DNA of 55,296 bases from CAYRQP01 sp964426545 (GTDB lineage: Bacteria > Fermentibacterota > Fermentibacteria > Fermentibacterales > JCC-6): contig CAYRQP010000013.1 of NCBI GenBank assembly GCA_964426545.1, positions 1 to 55,296 on the forward strand, given 5' to 3'. A program made the position numbers and the translations under genes. The notes under the pieces are model-generated. The model was given only the letters and a program-made list of their open reading frames with translations. It ran no database searches and was not told the origin of the DNA. Within the stretch, counting starts at the first letter, position 1. The number at the start of each line of letters is the position of its first letter. Below are positions 1 to 8,418 of this stretch, piece after piece.

Positions 1-84
1 AATGAAAGAAACTTGCGCCTGAAACCTATTTACACCAATATAGAGACTTCACCATCTGCCACTTTTGATATCAGATATGCTGTA

Positions 85-112
85 TTGATAAACACAGAAT
101 ATTTTTTATACT
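85..112 (+). promoter_or_regulatory. Candidate sigma70-like promoter for the ABC transporter operon
   Basis: A TTGATA box at 85-90 is separated by 16 bases from TATACT at 107-112, about 20 bases before the first ATG of the operon at 135. Spacing and box similarity fit a housekeeping promoter. There is no experimental or comparative support, and AT-rich DNA can match by chance. Confidence 0.4.
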
Positions 113-134
113 TATATAAACGAAAGGTTGCGTT

Positions 135-1007
135 ATGAACAAAGTAACACATATTGAAGTGAATGATTTGACAAAGGTCTTCCGAAAATTCATGAAACCC
201 GGTTTCAAGGCAGTCGACAGCATTTCTTTTAAGTTGGTACAAGGTGAAATACTGGGGTTTCTCGGTCCTAATGGAGCCGGGAAAACAACTGCCATAAAGT
301 GCATTCTTGGTCTTCTCTTCCCTACTTCAGGCACAGCCGCTATTCTCGGCTCGCTTCCTGCTTCCCCATCAGTCAGAAAACGGATTGGGTACATACCGGA
401 GAATCCGGATTATGAAGATGCCTTTACTCCAATGGAGTTCCTGAGAGCATATTCATCGATGCGTAAACTGGATATGACCGAAAAGGGAATGCTGTATTTG
501 CTCGAACGGGTAGGTATCCCCGGATGGGAAAACACCCGCATCCGCAACTTCTCGAAGGGAATGCGGCAGCGGATGAGCCTTGCTCTGGCACTTCAGTCCA
601 AACCCGATCTGTACATTCTCGATGAACCGACAGGCGGACTCGACCCGATTGCCCGTAAGGAGTTCCGTGATATCATACTCGAAGAACGGGACAGAGGTGC
701 ATCCATATTCCTCTCTTCCCACCTCCTTTCCGAAGTCGAAACGATCTGCGACCGTGCAGTGATTCTATCCAAAGGGAAGATAGTCTCTGAAGGCTCTTTG
801 GATGAACTGCTGACTACCGAGCACAAATTCAGCATAGAATTTTTCCGTCCGGATGCGAATGGTAAGGAGACGATTGTGGTTCATGAGACTGAACTCCAAA
901 CTACAATCGATAAACTTAGAAAAGAACGAGCAGAAATACTGAACATCCATCCGATTTACATGAATCTCGAAGATGTCTTCCTCGCCGTTACGGGAGGTGA
1001 GAAATGA
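135..1007 (+). CDS. ABC transporter ATP-binding protein (ABC-2 export type)
   Basis: A 290-residue ATPase subunit predicted to hydrolyse ATP on the cytoplasmic side and drive the permease encoded just downstream. Visible motifs are a Walker A loop GPNGAGKTT near residue 46, a signature sequence FSKGMRQRM, and a Walker B with D-loop LDEPTGGLDP. A C-terminal extension of about 70 residues, typical of ABC-2/NatA/NosF-type ATPases, follows the core. The ATG has an AAAGG Shine-Dalgarno. The stop overlaps the next start by 4 bases, so the two are translationally coupled. The substrate cannot be read from the ATPase. The metal-ligand-rich lipoprotein two genes down hints at metal or envelope stress, as inference only. 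Confidence 0.93.
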   Translation: MNKVTHIEVNDLTKVFRKFMKPGFKAVDSISFKLVQGEILGFLGPNGAGKTTAIKCILGLLFPTSGTAAILGSLPASPSVRKRIGYIPENPDYEDAFTPMEFLRAYSSMRKLDMTEKGMLYLLERVGIPGWENTRIRNFSKGMRQRMSLALALQSKPDLYILDEPTGGLDPIARKEFRDIILEERDRGASIFLSSHLLSEVETICDRAVILSKGKIVSEGSLDELLTTEHKFSIEFFRPDANGKETIVVHETELQTTIDKLRKERAEILNIHPIYMNLEDVFLAVTGGEK

Positions 1008-1762
1008 GAGCCATACTGACATTTGCATCAATGACTCTACGTAGTCTGCTGCGCAGGCGAACTATCTACGGAATCAGTATAGTCATTCTTCTGGCTCTCA
1101 TCGGCATAGGTCAAGTACCTTCTTTCAGTGTTGCAAACGAAGGCCGGTTTATCATTGATTTCGGCCTCTTTGGCCTTGAGATAGGTGCACTCCTTCTTGC
1201 TATCGGTCTTGCAGCAAACATTTATCCCCGGGATAAAGAGCAGAAAACTGTCATGCCACTACTTGCTGTTCCGCTCTCAAGAATTCAATATCTATTGGGA
1301 AGATTCCTTGGTGCGGCAATTGTTCAGGCTCTGTCAATGATCGTTGGATGCCTCGGGCTAATGTTGATCCTCCTCATTCACGGACATCCGATTCCTGGAA
1401 CAATGATACCCGCAATACTGCTGCTTCTCGTCGAAGGTTGGTTCCTCCTCGCCGTTGTTTTCTTCTTCAGTTTCTGGACATCCCCCCCACTCAATGCTCC
1501 ACTCACCATATTGCTTTTCATTGGTACCCAGATGTCAGTTACTAACTTCGTCGGACTTCTTCCACCATCTATGGCAGGATTCATGAGAACAATAAGACTT
1601 CTTCTGCCACACATGGATTCATTTCACATAAAAGACCCCATTGCACACGGTGTCGACATACAGTTAGTGTATTTTCTGCTGGCATCAGTGTACGGTCTCG
1701 CGTATATGTTCTTCATGTTATCGGTTGCTCTTGCAGTATTTAGGTCAAGGGATATGAAATGA
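1004..1762 (+). CDS. ABC-2 type transporter permease
   Basis: A 252-residue integral membrane protein, partner of the upstream ATPase. About six hydrophobic segments are visible, starting after the Arg-rich N-terminus (LRSLLRRR), which suits a cytoplasmic first tail. A YPRDKEQKT stretch in the first cytoplasmic loop resembles NosY/ABC-2 permeases, where a short charged coupling element sits between helices 2 and 3. The ATG overlaps the ATPase stop by 4 bases and the gene's own stop overlaps the next start by 4 bases, so all are one operon. Family membership is clear but the exported substrate is unknown. Confidence 0.85.
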   Translation: MRAILTFASMTLRSLLRRRTIYGISIVILLALIGIGQVPSFSVANEGRFIIDFGLFGLEIGALLLAIGLAANIYPRDKEQKTVMPLLAVPLSRIQYLLGRFLGAAIVQALSMIVGCLGLMLILLIHGHPIPGTMIPAILLLLVEGWFLLAVVFFFSFWTSPPLNAPLTILLFIGTQMSVTNFVGLLPPSMAGFMRTIRLLLPHMDSFHIKDPIAHGVDIQLVYFLLASVYGLAYMFFMLSVALAVFRSRDMK

Positions 1763-2343
1763 AAACCAAGACACTGTCAATTCTCCTGTTTACCATCGTC
1801 TCGATGATATTCGTCGGACTTGGCTGTTTAGACAAGGTGGACTATGACATCGAGGAAGTGCTGGAATCGGAGTCAACAACTGGAGACCATGACGGGGATG
1901 TATGCCCTGAATGCAGCATCGTTCACGAAGACGAGCATGAACACGACCATGATGAGGATGTATGCCCTGAATGCGATATAGTTCACGAAGACGAGCATGA
2001 ACACGACCATGACGAAGATATATTCCCTGAATGCGATATAGTTCACGAAGACGAGCATGAACACGACCATGACGAAGATATATTCCCTGAATGCGATATA
2101 GTTCACGAAGATGATGATGAACATGAAGACGGGATTGCAGACCCTGAAAAGGTAGACCTCTCGACTGTAGAATTACACCAGCACGATCAAGGTGTCGAGA
2201 ATCATGGGACAGAATGGTTCTTCAACCAGCCCTGGCACTCTTCTTTCATCTGGGGAAAGATGCTGTTGAATTCAGTAATACTATTAGTCCTCGGTGTAAT
2301 CGTACTGTTTGCATCACGCTATGCAGCAAGGCGCAGAAGATGA
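1759..2343 (+). CDS. Membrane-anchored protein with four His/Asp/Glu-Cys metal-ligand-like repeats
   Basis: 194 residues. A hydrophobic N-terminus ends in LGC (Cys23), a slightly degenerate lipobox, so it is probably a lipoprotein. Residues 48-127 hold four 20-residue repeats of the type CPEC..VHEDEHEHDHDED, extremely rich in His, Asp and Glu. In copies 3 and 4 the first Cys of CPEC is Phe. A single hydrophobic helix near residues 167-187 followed by RRRR closes the protein. I do not recognise a named family. The ligand density suggests binding of Zn, Ni, Cu or Co outside the inner membrane, by analogy with His-rich metal-binding proteins. It is coupled by 4-base overlaps to the ABC permease before it and the TPR-like gene after it, so it probably serves that transporter. 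Confidence 0.7.
   Translation: MKTKTLSILLFTIVSMIFVGLGCLDKVDYDIEEVLESESTTGDHDGDVCPECSIVHEDEHEHDHDEDVCPECDIVHEDEHEHDHDEDIFPECDIVHEDEHEHDHDEDIFPECDIVHEDDDEHEDGIADPEKVDLSTVELHQHDQGVENHGTEWFFNQPWHSSFIWGKMLLNSVILLVLGVIVLFASRYAARRRR
1900..2139 (+). repeat. Four tandem 60-bp coding repeats
   Basis: Period 60 bp (20 codons), in frame, covering the acidic/His-rich repeats. The 60 bases at 1981-2040 and 2041-2100 are identical; 1921-1980 differs at only a few positions; the last unit is degenerate (DDDEHEDG). Identity of adjacent units points to recent slippage or unequal crossover, so copy number probably varies between strains. Confidence 0.95.
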
Positions 2344-2996
2344 AACGAATCATCACTCCATTGATATTAGCGCTCCTGTTCTTCGTGATAACTATTGTAA
2401 TAGGAAGTAATATCAGAGCAACAACCCTCGGAGATGCTTCAGCGGGAGAAATCGCTGTTTCTAGCAGTTTTAGTCAACTCCGTACATTTCTGGCAAATGT
2501 CTTATGGCTTCAACTCGACCGCTACCATCATATCTGGATGTATCAGGGAAATGCCTGGACTACAGCAACAGACTATCTTCCACAGCTATGGATGATCATC
2601 AAACTCGATCCTGACTATACTCAAGCATACTATACAGGTGGATATCAACTCGCCGTGAATCTCGACATGCCTGCCGAAGGAATCGAATTATTCCGGGAAG
2701 GACTCTTCCAGAATCCAAACGATCCGAAACTGCTCTGGGAATATGCTACAGTCCTGTGGGTAACCAATTATCTTTTACACTCTGATACTGAGAATGCAAT
2801 CTGGAATTATCTAACCCTCCTCAGACGTAAAAACGGAGACATCATCGACTCATGGAATGAAGCAAATGCATGCTTAATGCTGAATGTCGAGTTTGGAAAC
2901 GATTCACTCCGGCTCAATCACCGAAGAATATCACATCACTATGAGTATAGGAGCAACTTCCTCCGTGATGCAAGTGATGATAATACATGGAGATGA
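2340..2996 (+). CDS. TPR-like protein with N-terminal signal anchor
   Basis: 218 residues from the ATG at 2340, which overlaps the preceding stop as ATGA. An earlier in-frame start exists but would lie deep inside the upstream gene. Residues 1-25 form a hydrophobic signal or anchor (ITPLILALLFFVITIVIG). The rest is helical with tetratricopeptide-like spacing, for example IIKLDPDYTQAYYTGGYQLA and GLFQNPNDPKLLWEYATVL, each having the A/Y/P pattern of TPRs. It probably acts as a periplasmic scaffold for the transporter operon. The C-terminus (SHHYEYRSNFLRD) shows no motif. It is the last gene of the operon. Function beyond protein binding is unknown. Confidence 0.7.
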   Translation: MKRIITPLILALLFFVITIVIGSNIRATTLGDASAGEIAVSSSFSQLRTFLANVLWLQLDRYHHIWMYQGNAWTTATDYLPQLWMIIKLDPDYTQAYYTGGYQLAVNLDMPAEGIELFREGLFQNPNDPKLLWEYATVLWVTNYLLHSDTENAIWNYLTLLRRKNGDIIDSWNEANACLMLNVEFGNDSLRLNHRRISHHYEYRSNFLRDASDDNTWR

Positions 2997-3031
2997 TATT
3001 TGTCTTTTGTGACCATACCGTACGACACGGT

Positions 3032-4075
3032 TCAAGCTTCATATATTTTATCCAGAACTTTCAAGCCACGAGTCATTCCGGGTGGGAGCCCTCCATGTGC
3101 CGCTGCCATTAAAGTACCGGCGACAGCACAATAAGTGTCTGAATGATGACCTATTAAGGCTACCCATCCCAAAACATAAGGACCGCGCATCCTGAACACT
3201 CTCTCCGGCAGAAATGTGTGCGGAATATCGAATTCCTCACTGGAGAGAGACCACATCAGTGCCCAGTATGCAATCCTGAATGTAAGCAATGCACAGTCTG
3301 CTTTTTCACTCCAGTCCCTGTCAAGCGGATTCCATGCTTTCTTGTCAAGATTGACCTCCATGAATCTCTTAAGGTCATATTCGAGAAGAGTGCCAACTGT
3401 GTCCCGCCATACATTCACACCTTTGTCCTTTTCACCCATTAACCACATTCGGAACATCAGAAGAAAATTGTTACGCCAGTCCGGTGTTACGATTCCGCCG
3501 CTGAGAAGGTTTAGTATGAGATATGAATGTGCACAGCAACAGATTACTGCTATTGGCGGATAAAGTGTCATGATGCATTGCTGAGTGGAATATTTAAACA
3601 GTTCATTCAGGGTTGCGGTCATTCCGGGAATGACTCCATTGCGAACAAGTGCACCATTACCACAATGTTCCGGGTGTTTCCGGAATTCATTCATTCCGCC
3701 TTCATACCATTCATTTCCGCAGGCAATCCAGGAAAGTGTCGACACTTCCTGAGATTTGAGTCCCAGCGGATTCGAACGCTTCCATTTGATAAGTCTCCGC
3801 GAAACATCCTCAGGTTCAAATCTATATAATTCCCTGAAAGACTCCAGAAAACAGAGTGCCATACCGGTTTCATCCGTCATACTGCCGGGTCTTAAATTAA
3901 AGGGTCCCCTACCGGCCTGTTTGAATGGCCAGCCTGTATGTGATACATCTTTATATAGATACGGAATATCCCTGTGATGTTTTGTCTCGCTTGTGGAGCC
4001 AATCGAATCGCCTGTTGCAAGACCGGTGAGTAGGAGTTTAAAGCGTTCCAATAACATTGTATAATTAGCACTCAT
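3032..4075 (-). CDS. ADP-ribosylglycohydrolase (DraG/ARH) family protein
   Basis: 347 residues. Members of this family remove ADP-ribose from proteins or small molecules using a binuclear metal site. The N-terminal GLATGDSIGST and the downstream SMTDETGMALCF correspond to the family motifs G..GD..G and TDDT.M. The C-terminal HSDTYCAVAGTLMAAAHG corresponds to the conserved D.DT.....G...GA.HG metal loop. Some ligand positions are altered (TDET for TDDT, HSDT for GDTD), so activity or specificity may differ. The ATG at 4075 has AAAGGTGAG just upstream; a GTG at 4090 would put the start inside that SD. It stands alone between convergent and divergent neighbours. Confidence 0.75.
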   Translation of the reverse strand: MSANYTMLLERFKLLLTGLATGDSIGSTSETKHHRDIPYLYKDVSHTGWPFKQAGRGPFNLRPGSMTDETGMALCFLESFRELYRFEPEDVSRRLIKWKRSNPLGLKSQEVSTLSWIACGNEWYEGGMNEFRKHPEHCGNGALVRNGVIPGMTATLNELFKYSTQQCIMTLYPPIAVICCCAHSYLILNLLSGGIVTPDWRNNFLLMFRMWLMGEKDKGVNVWRDTVGTLLEYDLKRFMEVNLDKKAWNPLDRDWSEKADCALLTFRIAYWALMWSLSSEEFDIPHTFLPERVFRMRGPYVLGWVALIGHHSDTYCAVAGTLMAAAHGGLPPGMTRGLKVLDKIYEA

Positions 4076-4193
4076 AAACTCACCTTTCACTCTACTTATA
4101 TTTTTGTTTTGTCATTAAATGTCAAGTGTTGCAGGAACCTGGAATTTTTGTAATGTTTATTGGTATTGATGAGATTCCATTAAAGGAGGAGTT

Positions 4194-4511
4194 ATGTTCA
4201 GATTACTGATACCCCTTGCATTGCTGTCGATTGTCATATTCCCGAGCTGTTCCAAAGAGGATGCAACAGAGCATATCGAGAATACAGATATAGACCAGGC
4301 TATCGAAGTGGTTACCGAAAAAGTAAATGAGATCGGTGAACAACTGGACAGCATAGATGTCGATGAAGTCATTGATGTCATTACCGAAAAAGCAGGCGAA
4401 GTCTCAGAACAGGTTGGGGAAACTATCGAGAATTTCGATCTCGACAGTACAATTGCTGATGTTAAAGAAGGTATAGAGAACATTAGGGAGAACATAGAAG
4501 ACGGTGATTGA
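4194..4511 (+). CDS. Small acidic putative lipoprotein
   Basis: 105 residues, with a strong AAAGGAGGAG Shine-Dalgarno. The N-terminal hydrophobic stretch ends at FPSC (Cys19), a lipobox of the kind seen in Gram-negatives. The mature part is highly acidic with near-repeats such as IDQAIEVVTEKVNEIGEQ and VDEVIDVITEKAGEVSEQ, with hydrophobic residues every 3-4 positions, so it should form long amphipathic helices or a coiled coil. This resembles small envelope spacer lipoproteins or apolipoprotein-like helices, but no specific family is recognised. It is transcribed towards rdgB, and their stops share a hairpin. Confidence 0.65.
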   Translation: MFRLLIPLALLSIVIFPSCSKEDATEHIENTDIDQAIEVVTEKVNEIGEQLDSIDVDEVIDVITEKAGEVSEQVGETIENFDLDSTIADVKEGIENIRENIEDGD

Positions 4512-4527
4512 TCTTTCAGTCAATCAC
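4504..4527. terminator. Hairpin between convergent small-lipoprotein and rdgB stops
   Basis: The 8-bp arms GTGATTGA and TCAATCAC are perfectly complementary around an 8-base loop. They cover both stop codons of the two convergent genes. No long T run follows on either side, so termination is plausible but not certain. Confidence 0.45.
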
Positions 4528-5130
4528 TGAAGTGATCTTCATCTTTTCGATAAGAAGAGTTATTGCACGCGCCCTGTGACTTACACTGTTTTTCTCGAAA
4601 GATGAACACTCAGCAAATGTCTTCCCCAATTCCTTCGAATAGAATATCGGGTCGTAACCGAACCCTTTTTCACCCTCGGCTTCAAGAGTAATTAGTCCGG
4701 CGACTTCTCCCGTCACAGCAATCCTCATTCCCCTGGGGTTTGCATATGCAGCTGATGTCCTGAAATACGCCAGTCTGTTCGATTCCCCATATATGTCCCT
4801 GAGAAGCTTCTGAACATTGTCCCGATATGAACACCCAGCACCTGCAAACCGGGCTGTATAGACACCGGGGGCACCCCCCAGAACATCAACAAAAAGACCA
4901 GTGTCATCTGCAATGCAGGGAAATCCGGTTTCCTTTGAGGCTGTAGATGCCTTCAGTAGGGCATTCTCCGTGAGAGTGACTCCCGTTTCCTCCACATCCC
5001 AATCAGGAAGAACTTCTATGATCGAAACTACTTCGACGTTTAGATTTCCGCATAACTGTCGAAGTTCAATCAGTTTGTGGGGATTTCCCGAAGCCAGAAT
5101 GAGCTTCTGCAAATCAGTCTCCCGCAGCAT
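4516..5130 (-). CDS. rdgB: XTP/dITP diphosphatase (non-canonical purine NTP pyrophosphatase)
   Basis: 204 residues, the usual size for RdgB/HAM1. It hydrolyses dITP, XTP and ITP to monophosphates plus pyrophosphate in the cytoplasm, keeping deaminated purines out of nucleic acids. The N-terminal LASGNPHK (residues 12-19) is the family SGN..K triphosphate-binding motif. ADDTGL (74-79) followed by GGAPGVYTARFAG holds the catalytic acid region, and a late GFGYDPIF motif is present. It overlaps the 3' end of rph by 17 bp, making it the last gene of the smpB-to-rdgB operon; rph-rdgB pairing is common in bacteria. Confidence 0.95.
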   Translation of the reverse strand: MLRETDLQKLILASGNPHKLIELRQLCGNLNVEVVSIIEVLPDWDVEETGVTLTENALLKASTASKETGFPCIADDTGLFVDVLGGAPGVYTARFAGAGCSYRDNVQKLLRDIYGESNRLAYFRTSAAYANPRGMRIAVTGEVAGLITLEAEGEKGFGYDPIFYSKELGKTFAECSSFEKNSVSHRARAITLLIEKMKITSVID

Positions 5131-5830
5131 CCCGCTGAAGTGGGATTATCTCTTTTAGAATGATGTCCAGAGCAAGTGCACTCATTGCGGTCACTGTATC
5201 AAGCGGGACTGTCCCATCTTCAGCAGTTGCCTGAAGTTCAACCAGTTCCCCATTCTCCAACGCCACGAGATTCATGTCAATGATAGCCTGTGAATCCTCT
5301 TCATAGCAAAGGTCCAGAATAACATCTTCCCCGACAATTCCAAGACTGAGTGCAGAAACAAAACCTTTAAAGGGGTCGCGTTTCATTTTGTCTTCAGCCA
5401 TCTGTCTTTTCAGAGCAAGGCGAAGCGCTACCATCCCCCCTACAATCGAAGCTACACGCGTTCCGCCGTCAGCTGTCAATACATCGCAGTCGATTGTAAT
5501 GGTTCTTTCACCCAATTTATCGAGATGGACTGACTGACGCAGGCTTCTTCCGATGAGACGCTGGATTTCCTGAGTCCTGCCTTTAATGACAGAACCACGC
5601 TCCCTGCGAATTCTCTTATTCCCGCTTCCGGGAAGCATGCCGTATTCTGCGGTAATCCAGCCGTTTCCAGAACCTGCCATGAAAAACGGTACTTTGTAGT
5701 CGACTGTGGCGCAGCACAGTACTCTTGTTTCACCCCAAGTGATAAGTACGCTTCCGTCTGGATACTGTTGATATCCCGTTTCTATGTCGATCTCTCTGAG
5801 TTCTGAATTTTCCCGGCCGTCGATACGCAT
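5114..5830 (-). CDS. rph: Ribonuclease PH
   Basis: 238 residues, full length for RNase PH, the phosphorolytic 3'-5' exonuclease that trims tRNA 3' ends. Seen in the sequence: GSVLITWGETRVLC near the N-terminus, the Arg-rich IQRLIGRSLRQ phosphate-binding segment, the DCDVLTADGGTR stretch and the ELQATAEDGT segment near the C-terminus. The ATG follows an AAAGGTG Shine-Dalgarno. It sits between murI and rdgB on the minus strand, overlapping rdgB by 17 bp. The gene neighbourhood amidase - GerMN - rph - rdgB with a glutamate racemase resembles that of many Firmicutes. Confidence 0.95.
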   Translation of the reverse strand: MRIDGRENSELREIDIETGYQQYPDGSVLITWGETRVLCCATVDYKVPFFMAGSGNGWITAEYGMLPGSGNKRIRRERGSVIKGRTQEIQRLIGRSLRQSVHLDKLGERTITIDCDVLTADGGTRVASIVGGMVALRLALKRQMAEDKMKRDPFKGFVSALSLGIVGEDVILDLCYEEDSQAIIDMNLVALENGELVELQATAEDGTVPLDTVTAMSALALDIILKEIIPLQRDAAGD

Positions 5831-5847
5831 ACTACACCTTTCTAAAA

Positions 5848-6666
5848 TTAAGTTCTTTCATCGACTTCTATCTGTGTGACAAGCGGGACTGAACTTCCCA
5901 GAAAACGCTGCGCTATTTCCTGGAATTTCAGTGGAATGTCACTTACGAAGAAACTATTGGTTCCGAACCCCGCATCAGAGGTAATATTACAGTTCGCGAT
6001 TATGCGGGAGATTTCCTCTGCCGTTGCTTCCGCTGAATCAACCAGTTTCACCGAATCACCCACAATACCTGAAATACACTCCTTTAAAAGCGGATAATGA
6101 GTGCATCCGAGAACAAGTGTATCAATGCCTTCATCGAGAAGCGGTTTCAAATATTCTTCAAGAATCAATATGGTTATTCTATGATTGATCCACCCCTCCT
6201 CCACAAGTGGTACGAGAAGCGGGCAGGGTTGAGCGATTACTCTCTTAACTGCAGGAAATCCTTTCAGGGCTTTCTGATATGCACCGCTTGCAATAGTTCC
6301 ATGTGTACCGACAACACCAACTATCCCGCTCCGGGTCTTCTCCGCGGCTGCTTTGGCACCGGGATGAATCACTCCTGTCACTGCAATATCAGTAAAATTC
6401 TTCAAAGCGGGAATGCTGACAGATGACGCAGTATTGCATGCAACAACCAACATTTTGATGTTCTTTGTCAGAAGAAATCGAGTATTTTCAAGTGCGAAAC
6501 GAATAACGGTATCTGGGGATTTCGACCCGTACGGAACCCGTGCAGTATCACCAAAATAGACAACTGATTCTTCGGGAAGCAACTTATTCACAGCCCTGAC
6601 AACAGTCAGTCCGCCAACTCCGGAGTCGAAGATACCTATATTCTCATTCATCTTCATCATACTCAC
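5848..6666 (-). CDS. murI: Glutamate racemase
   Basis: 272 residues. It converts L-glutamate to D-glutamate for peptidoglycan using two catalytic cysteines. Both are present: Cys77 in VACNTASS and Cys188 in LGCTHYPLL. The N-terminal IFDSGVGGLT (Asp14, Ser15) is the family fingerprint. The GTG at 6666 overlaps the stop of the upstream GerMN-like gene as GTGA; ATGs at 6660, 6657 and 6651 are alternatives and no SD clearly decides. It fits its operon, which also encodes a peptidoglycan amidase. Confidence 0.95.
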   Translation of the reverse strand: MSMMKMNENIGIFDSGVGGLTVVRAVNKLLPEESVVYFGDTARVPYGSKSPDTVIRFALENTRFLLTKNIKMLVVACNTASSVSIPALKNFTDIAVTGVIHPGAKAAAEKTRSGIVGVVGTHGTIASGAYQKALKGFPAVKRVIAQPCPLLVPLVEEGWINHRITILILEEYLKPLLDEGIDTLVLGCTHYPLLKECISGIVGDSVKLVDSAEATAEEISRIIANCNITSDAGFGTNSFFVSDIPLKFQEIAQRFLGSSVPLVTQIEVDERT

Positions 6667-7262
6667 TCATCACTGTCGATGGGGATTCCATTTTCGAATC
6701 CTGCAATAATATTCCCGGAGACAAGGGGATATAATCGCGTGAAATATACAAATCTTCCATCTACAGTCCGGCATAACTCTTCGAAATCCAGCCCCGAGAC
6801 AGGCAGGTCAGCATATAAAGTGTCCTGACTGTTGAATACATAGACTTCTTCTATTTGCGTATCGGGGACGCCGCTGTATTCCGCCCACAATTTAACGAGC
6901 AGAAGTGCTTCATAAGGCAGATCGGATAAAGTTGGTGCTTCGGGAAGGTAATCAACGACAGGTTCCTCATACTGTTTCACATATATCATTACTTCGGAGA
7001 CTTCCCAAGAGTCTTCCCTGAGAAGAACCACATCCTCTTCCGGTATAGATAATATGGAAGCAGACTGCAGAGAAACAACTGATGATTCTGCATCCATCTC
7101 CGTTGTATCCGAACAAACACTTTCTTCAGGATCTTCGTCTATGCCCTTGTTCATGCATTTCATGCCAAGGATAATAACAAGACTAAGGAAAAGTGCGACC
7201 GCAAACAGAATTCCGAGCCTAATCAATATGAACTTCTTATCGCTTCCGTTCTCTTCACTCAT
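6663..7262 (-). CDS. Membrane-anchored GerMN-like domain protein
   Basis: 199 residues from the ATG at 7262, which overlaps the amidase stop by 8 bp; a TTG at 7268 is possible. A short basic N-terminus and one hydrophobic helix (about residues 12-34) are followed by an acidic linker. The C-terminal half, with LYADLPVSG and FVYFTRLYPLVSGNIIAGF, matches the pattern of the second half of a GerMN domain (Y.D.S ... I..TL..FP.V..V...). The match is by eye and moderate. The operon position between an N-acetylmuramoyl-L-alanine amidase and murI/rph/rdgB supports it, because gerM sits beside rph, rdgB and racE in Bacillus. Probable role: a periplasmic cell-wall-associated protein, unlinked to sporulation here. 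Confidence 0.55.
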   Translation of the reverse strand: MSEENGSDKKFILIRLGILFAVALFLSLVIILGMKCMNKGIDEDPEESVCSDTTEMDAESSVVSLQSASILSIPEEDVVLLREDSWEVSEVMIYVKQYEEPVVDYLPEAPTLSDLPYEALLLVKLWAEYSGVPDTQIEEVYVFNSQDTLYADLPVSGLDFEELCRTVDGRFVYFTRLYPLVSGNIIAGFENGIPIDSDE

Positions 7263-8418
7263 AATCAATCCCGTCAGTTGCGAACATCAGTATCGCTTCG
7301 ACTATTGCTTCGGCCGCCTTCAGGCGAAAATCGATTGTTTCCAGCATATCCTCTTCCTCCGGATTCGAAATAAACGCCACTTCAACCAGTACAGAAGGCA
7401 TCAAGGCTCCCCGCAGGACATAGAATCCCGCCTGTTTCACCCCTCTATTCTCATTGTTTTCAAATGTTTCCGCAAGGCTCTCCTGAATATCAGAAGCAAG
7501 ATTGCTGCTGCGTTCAAGATAGATATTCTGGGCAATATCAGCAAGAAGAAACGCCAGCGGGTCATCAGCAATGTCTATCACGGTCTGAACAGAGTCCAAT
7601 TCTGCCACGCTATTCTCAAAAAGTTCGACTGCACGGGCATCGTTATTCCTTGCTTCTGAGAGAAAGAAAGTCTCGAAACCGTTAGCATCTCTGCTTGTGC
7701 TTGCATTGCAGTGAATACTCACAAATAGATCAGCGTGAGACGCATTTGCAAACCGCGTCCTGCTGCCAAGTGAAACATATTCATCGACTTCTCTTGTAAG
7801 CAGCACTTCAATGTCAGGTGAGAGAATGTTCAGTATATCACGGACAAGCAGAGCAATTTCAAGATTCCTGTCCTTTTCAAAGGTACCATCCAGACCAACG
7901 GCTCCCGGATCTCTTCCCCCATGCCCGGGATCGATGACAATTCTATCGAATTCCTGAAGCCATGGAGATTCTCGCCCCGAAGACAATGCGTTATACGCCA
8001 CAGTATCTGAAAGATAGGGAATAATTGGTTCAACATATTCTTCGGGCGGTCCGTTCCACGAAAATCCGGGGAATTCAAGTGGCTCGGAAGTACGGAGAAA
8101 TAAAAGAAATTTACACGAATCAGATGAAAGCGCATATTCGAGAGAGTCTATGAATTCGACAGCAGTCACTAGAAAATCGGTAGAGTCTTCTGAGAGATGC
8201 CAGTCCAATATCCAGAATGGTATCTCGTCATTGGAAAAGGTCAATTTCGTACTTGTCAGCACCGCGACTTCGTAACCGTTTGTTGAAACAGACGGGGTCA
8301 TTGGTACATCGGAATTGAACTCGAACAACACGCCATCGAGCCTGGGCATTACACGCACCTCCCCGGAGTGAACAATCCCCGCTAGTAACACCAATGCGAG
8401 ATACAGTTTAGTATTCAT
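7255..8418 (-). CDS. N-acetylmuramoyl-L-alanine amidase (Amidase_3, AmiC-like)
   Basis: 387 residues with a signal peptide (residues 1-18) and an N-terminal beta-rich region to about residue 155, followed by an Amidase_3 zinc domain. It cleaves the bond between MurNAc and the stem peptide during cell separation. Zinc ligands and catalytic residues are visible: DPGHGGRDPGA (His166), Glu181 in FEKDRN, SIHCNAS (His236), and VEVAFISN (Glu346). An insertion near residues 255-310 separates His236 from the last part, as in regulated AmiA/B/C enzymes with a blocking helix. It overlaps smpB by 11 bp and the GerMN-like gene by 8 bp, inside one operon. Confidence 0.9.
   Translation of the reverse strand: MNTKLYLALVLLAGIVHSGEVRVMPRLDGVLFEFNSDVPMTPSVSTNGYEVAVLTSTKLTFSNDEIPFWILDWHLSEDSTDFLVTAVEFIDSLEYALSSDSCKFLLFLRTSEPLEFPGFSWNGPPEEYVEPIIPYLSDTVAYNALSSGRESPWLQEFDRIVIDPGHGGRDPGAVGLDGTFEKDRNLEIALLVRDILNILSPDIEVLLTREVDEYVSLGSRTRFANASHADLFVSIHCNASTSRDANGFETFFLSEARNNDARAVELFENSVAELDSVQTVIDIADDPLAFLLADIAQNIYLERSSNLASDIQESLAETFENNENRGVKQAGFYVLRGALMPSVLVEVAFISNPEEEDMLETIDFRLKAAEAIVEAILMFATDGIDYE

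Noticed and set aside
1873..2124. Minus-strand open frame opposite the His/Asp repeats
   Set aside because: It is open only because the 60-bp repeat carries no stop on the other strand; no SD and a repetitive hydrophobic translation.
1900..2139. CRISPR-like array
   Set aside because: The units are contiguous 60-bp coding repeats without spacers. No CRISPR array was seen anywhere in the window.
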